This document shows, one piece after another, positions 1-10,830 of a DNA stretch of 64,000 nucleotides (within the stretch, counting starts at the first letter, position 1; each line of letters starts with the position of its first letter). Under the pieces are notes generated by a model. That model had not been told where the DNA came from. It searched no databases and worked only from the letters and a program-made list of their open reading frames with translations. This DNA comes from Larix kaempferi. Its lineage: Eukaryota; Streptophyta; Pinopsida; Pinales; Pinaceae. The stretch lies in contig BSBM01000753.1 in NCBI GenBank assembly GCA_027924585.1, positions 26,292,001 to 26,356,000 on the forward strand, in the 5' to 3' direction. The position numbers and the translations under genes were made by a program.

Positions 1-658
1 TGTTTGATAGTATTGTGATGGATGATACCACTCCATAGGTTCATTTTCCTGAAGTCACCACCACTTTTGCTACGTTAACTTATACATCCCCACTCACTTC
101 TATTGAGCTCCCTTTCAATTCATCTGTTGATGTTACCCTTCCACCATCTACCATAGCTTAACTACTTGCTACTTTTTCCATTACTTCACAACCAACCTTG
201 TTAACTCCACCTGTCACCTTAGTGCCACAAGTTACTGAGATACAAGGCCCAACTGTTTCTCTTCAACCATAAATTACCATTGCCTCTACTTCCCTTCCTA
301 AGGTTGTCACTTTAACTACTTCTCCTACTTATCCTACTTCTGTACCTTCAATTTCTACTACTGCCACCTCTTTTTTATCCACCTCCCAAATCACTGTATC
401 CATCCCAAATCCTACTATCACCCAAACAACCCCACTAGTTGCAACATGTAATATAGACACATATTCAATAGAGTTGATAGATGATTGTGGAGATGATGCT
501 ATGGTTTCCCTTGGGGAATACTTCTACAGTAGATCAGCCAAAGTAGTGGTGAAAAGAGGCAATAAGAGAAGCAGGGAAGCAACCATGATGCAAGGGCCAG
601 TTCCCAATTAAATAATTTGGACAAAACAGTCTGCTAACATCGAGTAGGAGGAATTAGA

Positions 659-803
659 TGTTGCATGAAATTACAAGTAGTCAGCGCTCCTTGGTGTATC
701 ATGACAAGGGACTAATTGCCTCTTGTGGATCCTTGAAATCTGGCGGTGGTGAGTTTACCAATCACTTGCGGGTTTTGGTGTAACGGTAGCCATACTACCA
801 ACA
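659..803 (+). repeat. Left LTR of the TRIM (145 bp)
   Basis: Begins TGTTGCATGAAATTACAAG and ends ACTACCAACA. Matches the right LTR along its whole length with scattered substitutions and no length change. Confidence 0.92.
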
Positions 804-805
804 AT

Positions 806-817
806 TGGTATCATAGC
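806..817 (+). other. Primer-binding site of the TRIM (initiator-Met tRNA type)
   Basis: TGGTATCATAGC, two bases after the left LTR. One mismatch to the common plant initiator-Met primer site TGGTATCAGAGC. Confidence 0.8.
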
Positions 818-865
818 TAGAGGTAACGAGTTCGATACACACTCGGCTCGTGCTGAGGGGGATAT

Positions 866-1010
866 TGTTGCACAAAATTACAAGTAGTCAGTGCTCCCCG
901 GTGTATCGTGACAAGGGACTAATCGCCTCTCCTGGATCCTTGAAATCTGGCAGTGGTGAGTTTGCCAATCACATGTGGGTTTTGGTGTAACGGTAGTCGT
1001 ACTACCAACA
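866..1010 (+). repeat. Right LTR of the TRIM (145 bp)
   Basis: Begins TGTTGCACAAAATTACAAG and ends ACTACCAACA. It is preceded by the purine tract at 855-865 and followed by the TTAGA duplication. Confidence 0.92.
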
Positions 1011-2152
1011 TTAGACACTGCTGCAACAATGGAGGAATTTGCTGAAGCTAATTATGATTCAGTTACTTCATTGAATGAGGAGATTGAGGCCAAGAAAGAA
1101 GAATTGAAGAAGTTCTAGGAGTAGCAAATCAAAATTAATGAAGAACATGAATCTCAGCTTCATGAATTGAGAAATGAGTATGAAATTCAGCTCAACGATA
1201 TACAAATACATAACACTTCTCTCCACCTTCAACAGTAGGATACACAAATCTAATGCACTAGTAATGTTGACAAGATAGCAGTACTAGAGCATCAGCTGAA
1301 GGATGCAGTTGCCAATGCAGCCACTTCTTCTTTGTCTAGGTTCTCTGGGGAAGAATTCAAGGACTTGGCCTTTAAAATTAATGAAGAGCATCACAAACTT
1401 TTGACAGAGCTATTTAGTTCCTTGAATGATATTCAGGAAAAGCATAATGATTTTGAGCGACTTTCCATTATCCTTGAGCAGCACATTGAAAAAAGGCAAC
1501 AAGCTTCCAAGGTCATTGAAGATATTGTTGACTGGAAAAGGTATATGAAGGACAAACCTGAGGATATCCCAGTTTTAGATAGCTTCAAGTTCATGATAAT
1601 AAGAATATCTTTGGATGGCTGTAAAAATGCTTGTGAGTTAGTTGATGAAACAATTAAGAAGGCACAAGCAACTTGTAGTAGAAGATGGTATGCTACAGAC
1701 AATATCATGATCATGCTAGAGTTTTTGACTCTGGAACGTATTGAGAAGGATTTCCCACTAAAGTTGATGATTGATTAGGTGGATAATAGGTGTACACAGG
1801 TCAAAGAGCAGATTCAGCAACTCAAGCACATAAAGATTTCAAAAGTTGAGAAATTGATCAAGCAACCTGTTAGTCTGGAGAACAAGATCCACATTTTTCT
1901 GCGTACTTGGCACAAACTAAGCAAGAATGAGATTGAGTCTTTCATGTGTGATGCCCAGTTGGGACTAGAATTGGCTAAGTATCCTAATTTTGACGAGTTA
2001 TTAGAGGTTTGGGCCAAGTGGTGAGTTGCCCTTAGTTATTCTTAGATTAGATTGATTTTGTAATCCCTGTTTTATGGGAAGTCGACCCTTTGTATCTTTA
2101 TGTAATTATTATTTAAAGGGGTGGATATATAGTAGGATAGGGGGGGGAATCA

Positions 2153-2938
2153 CAGAAAGAGGACTGGAGATACTCTGTTTCATTAAGAGATTTTAATTTT
2201 TTGCAGGCTTAACTAAATACAGATAGTTTTCTCTTGCTATCTCTTTTGTTTGATTTATCAAATTTCTTTGGTGGATTTCTGATTTTCACTTCTGCTTATG
2301 AATGAACACTGTTTTGTTTTGCAATCATAATCAATACATTGATCTGTAGTTTAGATTTGTCTTGACTGATGATTCATGTGTTTCATGTGTCAACTGAATA
2401 TATTTATTTAACTCATTTATCTATTTCTGCAAATGATAAACAATTGTTATCAAATTAATGCCAATTTTTCAATTAGCACATCATAATAGGATAATCTTGC
2501 ATGTGCTTCAACACTTAAGCTCAAATCATTCAATTGTCATTGTCTGAATGTGTCTTAAGCTAATAAGTAGAGATCCAATTCACATGTCTGTTGATTGGTA
2601 AAACACTTATTAATTTCCATATCTGATTGTACTGCACATCAAAACACATTCCTTTAATTTAGATCTAACTTATCTTAGATTCCTTTTAAAGATAATACTA
2701 CTCACCCCTAGAGATAGAACATCTTTTGATCTTCCCTCACAGGAAGATAGATCCATCAGGATCAACCCACTTAATGTGCCAACGGAGGCCTAATATCCGT
2801 GGGAGTCAACCACACCAAACAGTCTTGGTATCGAACTGCTCTTGCGTAGAGTTGTTTGAAGCCTTTTAGATTGGGCTATCACCCTCTGTTGCTAGCCTTG
2901 GAAAACATTCCAGCACTTACATACTCGAGGCTTCAACA
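2153..2938 (+). repeat. Presumed 5' LTR of element A (786 bp)
   Basis: Matches 22812-23597 at the same length with scattered substitutions and ends CTTCAACA directly before a primer-binding site. The right end is firm. The left end is tentative: I placed it after the G-tract at 2139-2147, where the downstream copy has TGG and this copy has CAG. Homology to the downstream copy continues leftward to base 1, so a longer LTR is possible. Confidence 0.6.
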
Positions 2939-2940
2939 AA

Positions 2941-2957
2941 TGGCACTAGAAGGAGGG
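2941..2957 (+). other. Primer-binding site of element A
   Basis: TGGCACTAGAAGGAGGG, two bases after the LTR end. It has the form of a plant LTR-retrotransposon primer site. I have not assigned the tRNA. Confidence 0.6.
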
Positions 2958-2959
2958 AC

Positions 2960-4490
2960 ATGACCAGTCATTCCTAGACAAAGCACCAATAGACCTCCTC
3001 CAACAAGAATACCAATTGTTACTAGGATCCAAACTCAAGCATCTACATCTACAGAACAACTAGTACAAGTCCAAACATAGTACCTGCTACACCAGTAATA
3101 GGACAAGAAACCCCTAGAACTGAAATTATCTTTTTCTCACCTACTAGGGGGACTCTAACCTTGGAGAAATTAAGAAAAAGTACACATGATAGTATTTCTA
3201 GGGTTAACCAGAGAATTGAAGAAAATTGGAGCCTAAGACACAGGTTATCCCAACACGAACAAACCAATAATTCTGAGATTGTTACTGATTCTGACAATCA
3301 AAACACATATAATTTGAACATAGCTCGACAGGAACTGTTTCCTGATATCCAAATCACATCTTTATTTGAAGAAATAGATCACGATCTGCAAATCCCACAA
3401 CCCAACGTTGCAACAGGTGGACCACCACCAACACCTCCTTCATCATCACTGTCCTCATCTGAGGAATCATTAGACAGTGATTCAACCTCCAGTTATTCTT
3501 CAGAGGATATACCCATGGAAAAAGGAAAAAACAGAGCTTGGATAGACCAAGATGTTGTATTTATTGTTGGGATCAACACAAACTTCCAAAAAATCCTAAA
3601 AAATGGCTTCCCAAGTTTAACCCAGATGATAAATCACCTGCACTAGACCATATTAAAATCTTTATGCAGGCCATCAGACTTAGGAGTGTCATACATGAAG
3701 ATGTAGTTTGTAGGTTGTTCCCTTACACATTTGAGGGGAAAGCATCTACGTCCTAGTACTTTTCCCTAGAATCCCGATCCATTTCTTCTTGGGATGATTT
3801 TGAAAGACTTTTATCCCAAAATTTGGAGATGACAAAACCCCCGAGGATTTGGTCATAGATTTGTCTTCAATGAAAATTAAGGGGAAAGAAAGGGTTCAAG
3901 ATTATAACTAGAGATTCTCTTACCTCAAGAATAGAATCCCTACCACTGTTCTTCCTGCGGAAGAACTGTTAGTTGCATATTACATTAAAGGTTTACCAAT
4001 CCCCATTGCTATGTGGGTCAAAAAAGCACACAGGGATAACTTGCAGGAGGCTTTTGCCGAAGCCATCCATGTAGAAAAGGACATGTTCTGCTTAAAAGAT
4101 AACCCTAACACCTCATCTGAACAACCTTCTACCTCCTGCAAGAAACAAGAAAATCCTCCTAAACCCACTGTGCAAAACAAGGATCCTTTTGAAATGAATG
4201 ACGTGAAACAATTTCTTCAAAATATCTCTAATGAAATGGTAGACTTAAAAAATACCAACACAAAAAACCAAACCAATAACAGGGGATTCAATAGACCACC
4301 TTTTAGGAGACCTTATCAACCCCTACAGAATCAAGTCCCACCTCATCCTGATGAGGGGTTAAGTTCTGAAGAAATTCTTTCAATTTTTAAAGCTTTGGTT
4401 TCTGAATCTCAGAATCCTCCTGATCACCTTGATGAAAATCCAAAAGAGAATCAAGATCCTGAACCACCAGATGAAGAAGAGGACCAGTAG
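2960..4490 (+). pseudogene. gag: gag of element A (frameshifted)
   Basis: Structural protein of the virus-like particle. An ATG at 2960 follows the primer site but meets stops within six codons. Open gag-like sequence runs in frame 2 to about 3540, in frame 1 to about 3825, and then in frame 3 to 4490. The middle matches the Retrotrans_gag domain: KWLPKFNPDD, then RLFPYTFEGKAST (3700-3750), SSWDDFERL and IPIAMWVKKAH (about 4000). The N-terminal third is Ser/Pro-rich (SSSLSSSEESLDSDSTSSY). No CCHC zinc knuckle is visible, and the C-terminal part is Pro/Glu/Asp-rich (4330-4490). At least two frameshifts and several stops make it a pseudogene. Confidence 0.82.
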
Positions 4491-5088
4491 GTCAACACTA
4501 TTAGTTACTTTTCTGAACTCCCCATGGCTGAAGAGGAAGATGAGCCTGAGGCTGTTTTTAATGTCCAACATCCTTATAATACAAGAAGCAAAGGATAACC
4601 TACACAGGAAGCTTCCCCTTCAACATCTACCCCAAATAGAGGCAAAACAACAACAAAAAAAGAAACTGTCATTCCTGAGATCGAATATAGTTTAATTGAC
4701 GACTTGAAAAGGGTGAAAGCCAACATATATCTTTTGAACTTTTGAAAATCCCTTCCATGAGAGACAGTATGCCTAAAAGCATGATTGTAAACAAACCTAG
4801 GGAAGTTCAAAACAACAATTTAGAGACATATTCTAAACTTGGTAACCAAAAACCAGGTGGTAAGAAAACACCTCCTTTCTTGCTCACTTTCAATATTTTC
4901 AATAGGAATATCCATAATTGCATGATAGACTCATGGGCTTCATATAATTTCATGCCCTTATCATTCTACAAAAAGATGAACTCGTCTTGGGAACCTTGCC
5001 CTACCCAAATAGTTCAACTTGATCGATCAAAAGTTAGGGTAGTAAGAGAACTGAAGAATGTTCTTTTGACACTGTTTGTTGACCCAAG

Positions 5089-5459
5089 TGTTTGTGCCAG
5101 AAATTGTCCCTAGACTACAGAAGGGCAAGCTAACACAATCTCAATAAAATCTCAAAATGAAATAGGTTTTTCTTGGTTTAGGGTTTGTTGGTTTGAAGGT
5201 TTCGATTTCAAGAAAATAAAAGGAAATCAAACTAAAGCAAGTTACTAAATCATGTAATTCATTGAAGAACTGAAATCATACATTTGAACAAGGTAAATAT
5301 AAACCATCACATTCATAAGCATACAAGTTTTTATCTACAACACATACGCATTCACTGGATTAAAACATTGAAACAGAAAATGAATTCATATGTTGAATGA
5401 CCAAACTGTTAGAAGTAAAAACTCAATCACACAAGATAAAATGGCTTATATCACACACA

Positions 5460-5504
<45 letters not shown>

Positions 5505-6931
5505 CTCAGTCTTCAGGACTTACATGAGAGTCTTGCAAGCTTCAATATCATCACAGTATATAACTTCTTGAAACCAAAAGATCCAACCCCATCTTGAATG
5601 CTTGTCTTACTTTTTATCATTACAACAGTAGAGTAGTTCCATAACTACCTTCTAGGTCGAATTTTGAAGTAGTTACATCAATTAGTTACACTCTAACTTG
5701 AATCTTTAAAGACGATTAACTAAAAATAGCAAATCGGACGTTGGGAAATTAGGCGAATTTCTGGAAAATTGGGTCTCAAATACGCCTCCATATATCTTGA
5801 TTCACGAAACATGTTAGAAAAATGAGAGAGGTTTTTTTAAATGAGTCCATTTAGAACAAAAACCTCTCTTGGTTTTCAAAAATTCGTCTCCAATTGATTG
5901 GAAGACATGCTGAATGTTTAAGAGTAAAATAGTAAATTATTAAATCTTTTAAACCCTGAAACATAGGCCACAAAGATGAATTCGAATATTCCAGACAGCT
6001 GTTAGAAAAATGAGAGAGGTTTTTTTAAATGAGTCCATGTAGAAAAACAACCTCTCTTGGTTTTCTCAAAATCCTTTCCAACACCTCGTAATCCGCGCTC
6101 AATTTAAATGACAAAAACAAGAAAAAACAGAGGAAAACTATGCATTTTTGCCACTATTGCCCATATCTTCAGTTACACTTTGCAAAATAAATTGAAACTT
6201 CTTCATTGAACCCGGTGAATTTCTCAAAGAAATTAAACCATCTAACTGCTTTAAACATGTTTGCACATTTGGGAAATTGTGCAACCCAGTTCGTGTCCAT
6301 TGATTCAACCCTGTTAATCTCACCACTTTTTCCCATCTTATAACTGCAAGCTTGTTAATTAAGGCTTAGGAAAACAAAGATAACAATGCTTACTAACCAC
6401 ATTCAGCTACAAATGTCTTCAGTTTTGTATTCCACGATCCTCAAATCTGAGCTTGTGGCACTTCGGACCCCAATCCCTCTCAATGATGGAATGTAAAAGA
6501 ATATGTAACTGTCATCATTCTTCAACATGTGTTTCAGCATCTCAAGTCATCATAACTCATAATGAACCACCACTCAGCATAAATAACCACGATCTTTCAT
6601 AATAATATTGTATTCCTGTAGCGCACTAGGGGTCTATTTTGGACTTGCGCTACAAGAATCTTTTAACATAACCAATTTGACAAATATACTTTGGATAAAG
6701 GTTAGATATTGGTTATAAACTTTATAATAAAGCTAAATAGATATAATTAAATACTTTGAGATAAATATCATGTTGCATAAGCCATTTGAAAAACTAAAGA
6801 AAAATAAAAGCAATCAAAACTTAATGAAAATTGAAAAAATAATCAAAATTGTGGATAAATGAAAAAGAAAAATAAGGTTCAAACAATCCTAAAAGAAACA
6901 CATAAAAATGAGAACAATCTAAACATTAACA
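5089..6931 (-). mobile_element. Solo LTR of the element B family inserted in the protease
   Basis: An 1843-bp sequence starting TGTTTGTGCCAGAAATTG and ending ACATTAACA, flanked by the 5-bp duplication CCAAG (5084-5088 and 6932-6936). Its first 500 bp, its hairpin region and its last 350 bp match the LTRs of element B (11436-13295, 15197-17055), while the middle differs. No internal region or second LTR is present, so it is a solo LTR left by LTR-LTR recombination. Orientation is inferred from B, whose primer site and gag read on the minus strand. It carries an (AC)n(AT)n tract at 5457-5504. Confidence 0.9.
5457..5504. repeat. (AC)n(AT)n microsatellite
   Basis: An uninterrupted CA run followed by an AT run inside the solo LTR. 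The short Thr-His ORF across it is an artefact of the repeat. Confidence 0.95.
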
Positions 6932-7108
6932 CCAAGAATCCACCAAACTATAGATATAGTTGTGGTTGATATCCCTGATATGTATGGAATGTGTTTAAGT
7001 AGGGATTGGTAAGAAAAGATCAAGGGCTATTTCGCTACTGAATGGTCCTATTTATGGCTTCCCTATAATGGAAGACCTAATAGAATCAAAATCAACAAAG
7101 AACCATAC

Positions 7109-7740
7109 ATGAAACAAATTGTCATTGATTTGAATGATTCTAGTGAGCCTACTGCTTATTTTAGTTCACACGTGGAACAGTACATTTTTGACACATTTTT
7201 GGGAGATTTACCTGTAGATTCATCACCTGTTGAGAATGCTCATAATCAATCCCAAATTGTTAATCTTACTTCTGTCCCATTCTCTGGTACTGTTGTACAT
7301 AATGTATATAATGTGAATAGTAATTTTATGATAGATTCAAATGCATGGATTCTGTTCTTTTATGGGTCAAGATCTAAAGATGGAGCTGGTGAAGGATGTG
7401 TCTTGATTCACCCAAAGGGGAACAAAATAATGATTGCCTACAGACTAGAATTCGAGTGCACCAATAATATTGTTGAATATGAGGCTCTGGTTCAGGGACT
7501 GAGGAAGGAAATTGATCTGGGCGTTCAGGTAATCGAATGTTATGGAGACTATGAAATTATTGTAAAAAAGGTGAGAAATAAAATCCATTGCATATCTCCC
7601 CATTTGATTAATTATGAGAAACTTGTAAGGGATCTGACTAATTCTTTCCTGCATTCAATATTAAGTCAGTCCCTAGGTCCCATAATTTTGATGTAGACCT
7701 ATTGACTAACACTGCATCAAGATTGATTCCTCTAGAAGGT
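7109..7740 (+). pseudogene. Archaeal-type RNase H (aRH) of element A, placed before RT
   Basis: Second RNase H domain, roughly 7330-7740. WILFFYGSRSKDGAGEGCVL aligns with the usual W-x-L-x-F-D-G-S...GAG-x-G-x-VL, so the first catalytic Asp is Tyr. The other acids are visible: Glu in CTNNIVEYEALVQGL, Asp in ECYGDYEIIV, and Asp in NFDVDLLTN once the frame changes near 7648. Residues before 7330 are a variable linker. The domain lies between protease and RT. It leads through a second linker (about 7740-8090, with RPSIPDNVTSWKVFDGDQQI) into RT. In other Tat elements aRH follows the RT-RNase H block. One frameshift and the lost Asp make it inactive. Confidence 0.82.
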
Positions 7741-8089
7741 TTGTCTCCTAACACTTTTTCTATCGAGTTAATCTATAGACCTTCTATTCCTGACAATGTA
7801 ACTAGTTGGAAGGTTTTTGATGGTGATCAACAGATCTTAGATTTTCTCATAGCCCAAGACACTTTCCAGGATGTAGCAATAGATGAGACTAACCATGAGA
7901 AGTATTTATCTGATCCTAGCCTCCCTTCTAATCTCATTCCCAAGTCAGTTATCAATCTGGAAAAATACTATGATTTGCAAGACAAATTCAAACATAAGAC
8001 AAACTACAAAACTGCAAGCTCATCCCCGAACTATGAATCTTTCAACTTGGGAACTGATCAAAACCCTCGGTTAATTAATTTAGGGATTG

Positions 8090-9540
8090 ACTGCTCTCCC
8101 GAGGAGAAGAAATATTTCATTAAAATATATAGAGAATTCAAAGATGTGTTCGCCTGGACATATGATGAGCTCAAAACTTTTGATACCAATATCATGCATC
8201 ACAACATACCCGTGAAACCTAATGTTAAACCTTACCAGCAAAAACTAAGGAAGATGCATCCCAAACTAGAACCATTTGTCAAAAAGGAGCTTGAGAAACT
8301 GTTAGCACCAATAATTGTCTTTCCAGTCAGACACACACAGTGGATTGCAAACTTGGTACCCATTCAGAAGAAGAATAGGGAAATTAGACTGTGTCGATTT
8401 CAGGAACCTTAATAAAGCATCTGAAAAAGATAATTATCTTGTTCCTCCCATGGAGAAGATTTTACAAAAGGTTGCAAGTGCTGAGATGTTCTCTCTGCTA
8501 GATGGATTCTCAGGGTACAATCAAGTTTTAGTTGCCCCTACTGACCAATTGAAAATGGCTTTCAGAACCCCTTGGGGAACTTTTGCTTACAGACGAATGC
8601 CTTTTGGATTGATAAATGCAGGTGCCACTTTCCAGAGAGCTATGGACATAGCTTTCAGGGGATTAATGCACAATTCTGTTGTTGTTTATTTGGATGACAT
8701 TATGATTTATTCTAAAAAGAGACATGAACATTTGTCTTCTCTTAAACAGGTGTTCGAGCAGTGCAGAAAATACGAGATTTCATTGAATCCGAAGAAATCC
8801 ATCTTTGCTGTCACTGAAGGTAAGCTGTTAGGTTTCATTGTTTCAAAAAGTGACATGATTAATTACCTAGAGTGCACAGAAGCTATTGCCAAGATCGGAC
8901 TTCCTAGTTCTCGAAAAGCCATGCAGTTGTTCTTAGGTAAGATTAATTTTGTTAGAAGATTTGTTCTGAATTTTGCACAGATTGTCAAACCATTACAACA
9001 GCTGATTAAAAAAGACGCACGGTTCAAATGGTCAAATGAACAAAGAAACACCTTTGCTGAAATTTGGAAGGCTACTGTGGAAGCTCCCACTCTGATGTCT
9101 CCCGATTTCACCAAATATTTTATTTTATATACATTCTCCATTGACTTCTCATATGCAGTTGTTCTCATGCAGAAAAATCCCGATGATGTTGAGATCCTGA
9201 TCTCCTTCATGAGCTCCACGTTTAAAGGGGGTGAACGAAACTATTCACAGATTGATAAACAAGCCTATGCAGTCTATAACTCGGTAAAACACTATAGACC
9301 CTACCTCCTCAAATCTCGGACTAAGGTTATTGTTCCCTATGCATCCATCAAGAACATTCTGATCCAAAAGGAGCTGGGTAAAAAACGTGCTCACTGGATG
9401 ATAGCTCTCCAAGAATACGACCTTGAGATCAGACTGGCTAAAATTGTAAAAGGACAAGGTTTGTGATTACTCACTGCTCAGTCCAACGACCCTGTACAAC
9501 AAAAACTTGAGTGGGATCAAGAAGAAAGCACATCGGAAGG
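8090..9540 (+). pseudogene. pol: Reverse transcriptase and gypsy RNase H of element A
   Basis: RT begins with VFAWTYDELKTFD and FPVRHTQWIANLVPI. A one-base loss near 8390 moves the frame just before the core. The core is otherwise long and open: LLDGFSGYNQVLV (first catalytic Asp, about 8500), PFGLINAGATFQRAMD, and VVYLDDIMIYS (the Y-x-DD box, about 8684-8697). The thumb and connection follow (LGKINFVRRF). RNase H starts at FTKYFILYTFSIDFSYAVVL, where the family's catalytic Asp (DAS) is absent, and the later Glu position reads Gln in IDKQAYAV. It ends near KGQGL with a stop at 9464. The acid losses match what is known of the gypsy RNase H in dual-RNase-H elements. Confidence 0.9.
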
Positions 9541-10830
9541 TTCTGTAAATGTTATTACAACTCAAATGTCTGAATGGTATGATGACAACAATTATTTTCT
9601 AACACGCGGGTTTGCTCCTAAAACCCTTGATTTTAAAAAGCGTAGGGACTTAAGATTAAAGGCTACACCACATCAGTTCATTGATGGTATACTGTTTAGG
9701 AAAAACTATGATGGTGTGTTTCTCGGATGTTTGGAGAGAACTGAAACTGATAACATTTTATTGGAATTTCATGCAAAGCCTATAGGAGGACACTTATCAG
9801 GGGAAACTATTTCCCACAAGATCTTGAGAGCAGGATACTATTGGCCAACTTTATTCAGAGATGCTTATGCTTTTACCAGGAAATGTGAAGCATGTCAAAA
9901 ATGTGCTGGAAAGGTTAAGAAGCATGCATTTCCCCTTCATCTAGTTACAGTCCAGTTTCCATTTCAACAATGGGGCCTAGATTTTGTTGGACCTATTATC
10001 CCTGCCTCCTCCTTACAACATAAATATACCATGATATCCACATACTACTTTACCAGATGGGTACAGGAAGTTCCTCTCATGGTTTCCAACACCAACTCAG
10101 TGATATCCTTTCTCGAGAGTCATATAGTCACCAGGTTCGGAGCACCCGAGTTTTTGGTTTTTGAAAACGCTTCCTATTTCTCCTCTATCGACCTTACCTA
10201 GTATGCCCTTGAAAAAGGGATAAAACTGAAATATTCTTCCAATTACTATCCGCAAGGAAATGGAATGGCTGAGTCTTCCAATAAAAACCTGAATAACATA
10301 TTAAAGAATACAGTAGCCACCCACCATAAGGATTGACACACCCAACTATATAATGATCTTTGGGAAGACTGTGTCACCCCAAAAGCAGCCATTGGAAACT
10401 CCCCTTACTGTTTGGTCTACGGTAAGGAGGCCATCTTACCATCCAATCTCATGATTCCTTTACTACATTTAGCACATTCAATACAAGAAGATGATTCTTC
10501 TCCACTCCAGCAAAGGATTGATACATTACTTAAGTTGGAAGAAGATAGGGAAAATATAAGAATAAGCTATATCAGCACCAACAGTTAGTGAAGAGATCAT
10601 TTGATGAGAAGTCCTCAACTAATAGGGAGTTCATAGTGGGAGATTTGGTGTTAAAATGGGATAAACAGGATAAAGGTAAGAATGATTATACCAAATTTTA
10701 GCACTTATGGCTAGGACCATTCATTATTACAGAAAAGCTTGGTCCTAGTACTGTCCGGTTGCAAACACTAGAAGGTGTCTCAAATACCTATCTAGTCAGT
10801 GTCCAACTGCTCAAAAAGTATTTTGTCTAG
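9541..10830 (+). pseudogene. int: Integrase of element A
   Basis: Inserts cDNA into the genome. The HHCC zinc finger is visible as H-AKPIGG-H (about 9770-9792) and C-EA-C (about 9885-9897), with RAGYYWPTLF between. The catalytic core has WGLDFVGP (Asp), VFENASYF (the second acid position reads Glu where Asp is usual) and GNGMAESSNKNL (Glu). A stop at 10199 falls soon after the second acid, with further stops near 10336, 10587 and 10699. The C-terminal domain is recognisable (KRSFDEKSS, VGDLVLKWD, LGPFIITEKLG, VSVQLLKKYFV), ending with the stop at 10828. It resembles a GPY/F-type module and no chromodomain is seen. Confidence 0.87.

Larger units (their letters stand above)
659..1010 (+). mobile_element. 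TRIM/SMART-type miniature LTR retrotransposon
   Basis: Complete 352-bp element with no coding capacity. Two direct repeats of exactly 145 bp (659-803 and 866-1010) each start TGTTGCA and end CCAACA. The 62-bp interior has a primer-binding site just after the left LTR (TGGTATCATAGC from 806, close to the initiator-Met tRNA complement TGGTATCAGAGC) and a polypurine tract (GAGGGGGATAT) just before the right LTR. The 5-bp target-site duplication TTAGA lies at 654-658 and 1011-1015. The paralogous sequence near 21790 keeps the empty site, with a single TTAGA, which proves insertion. It would need proteins in trans. Confidence 0.93.
1..2024 (+). pseudogene. Accessory ORF (3' part), upstream copy of the element A family
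   Basis: Diverged direct copy of 21140-22685, the end of element A's accessory ORF. The translation starts with a Ser/Thr/Pro-rich stretch, then a Glu/Lys/Gln-rich, probably coiled-coil part, and ends in a conserved tail finishing at 2024. Several in-frame stops are present, for example near 40, 160, 270, 1116 and 1125. The TRIM at 659-1010 interrupts it. The part from 1332 to 2024 is in one frame with a single stop at 1776. This copy keeps about 140 bp (roughly 1350-1487) that is deleted from the downstream copy. It lies outside element A's presumed 5' LTR, so it either belongs to an adjacent copy in tandem or the LTR is much longer than I drew it. No function is recognised. Confidence 0.6.
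4491..7108 (+). pseudogene. pro: Aspartic protease of element A, split by a solo LTR
   Basis: Retropepsin-like domain that would mature the polyprotein. The reading frame moves from frame 3 to frame 2 near 4740. The core motif near 4920-4950 reads MIDSWASYNF, where the family norm is D-[ST]-G-A-S, so the flap-side Gly is Trp. The frame runs to DP at about 5085, is cut by the LTR insertion 5089-6931, and resumes in the same frame at 6932 with IHQTIDIVVVDIPDMYG and LSRDW, which is typical of the linker after protease in this lineage. A stop follows LSRDW at about 7010. The linker leads straight into the archaeal-type RNase H. Confidence 0.8.

Noticed and set aside
5397-5597. Thr-His-rich ORF
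   Set aside because: Translation of the AC microsatellite inside the solo LTR.
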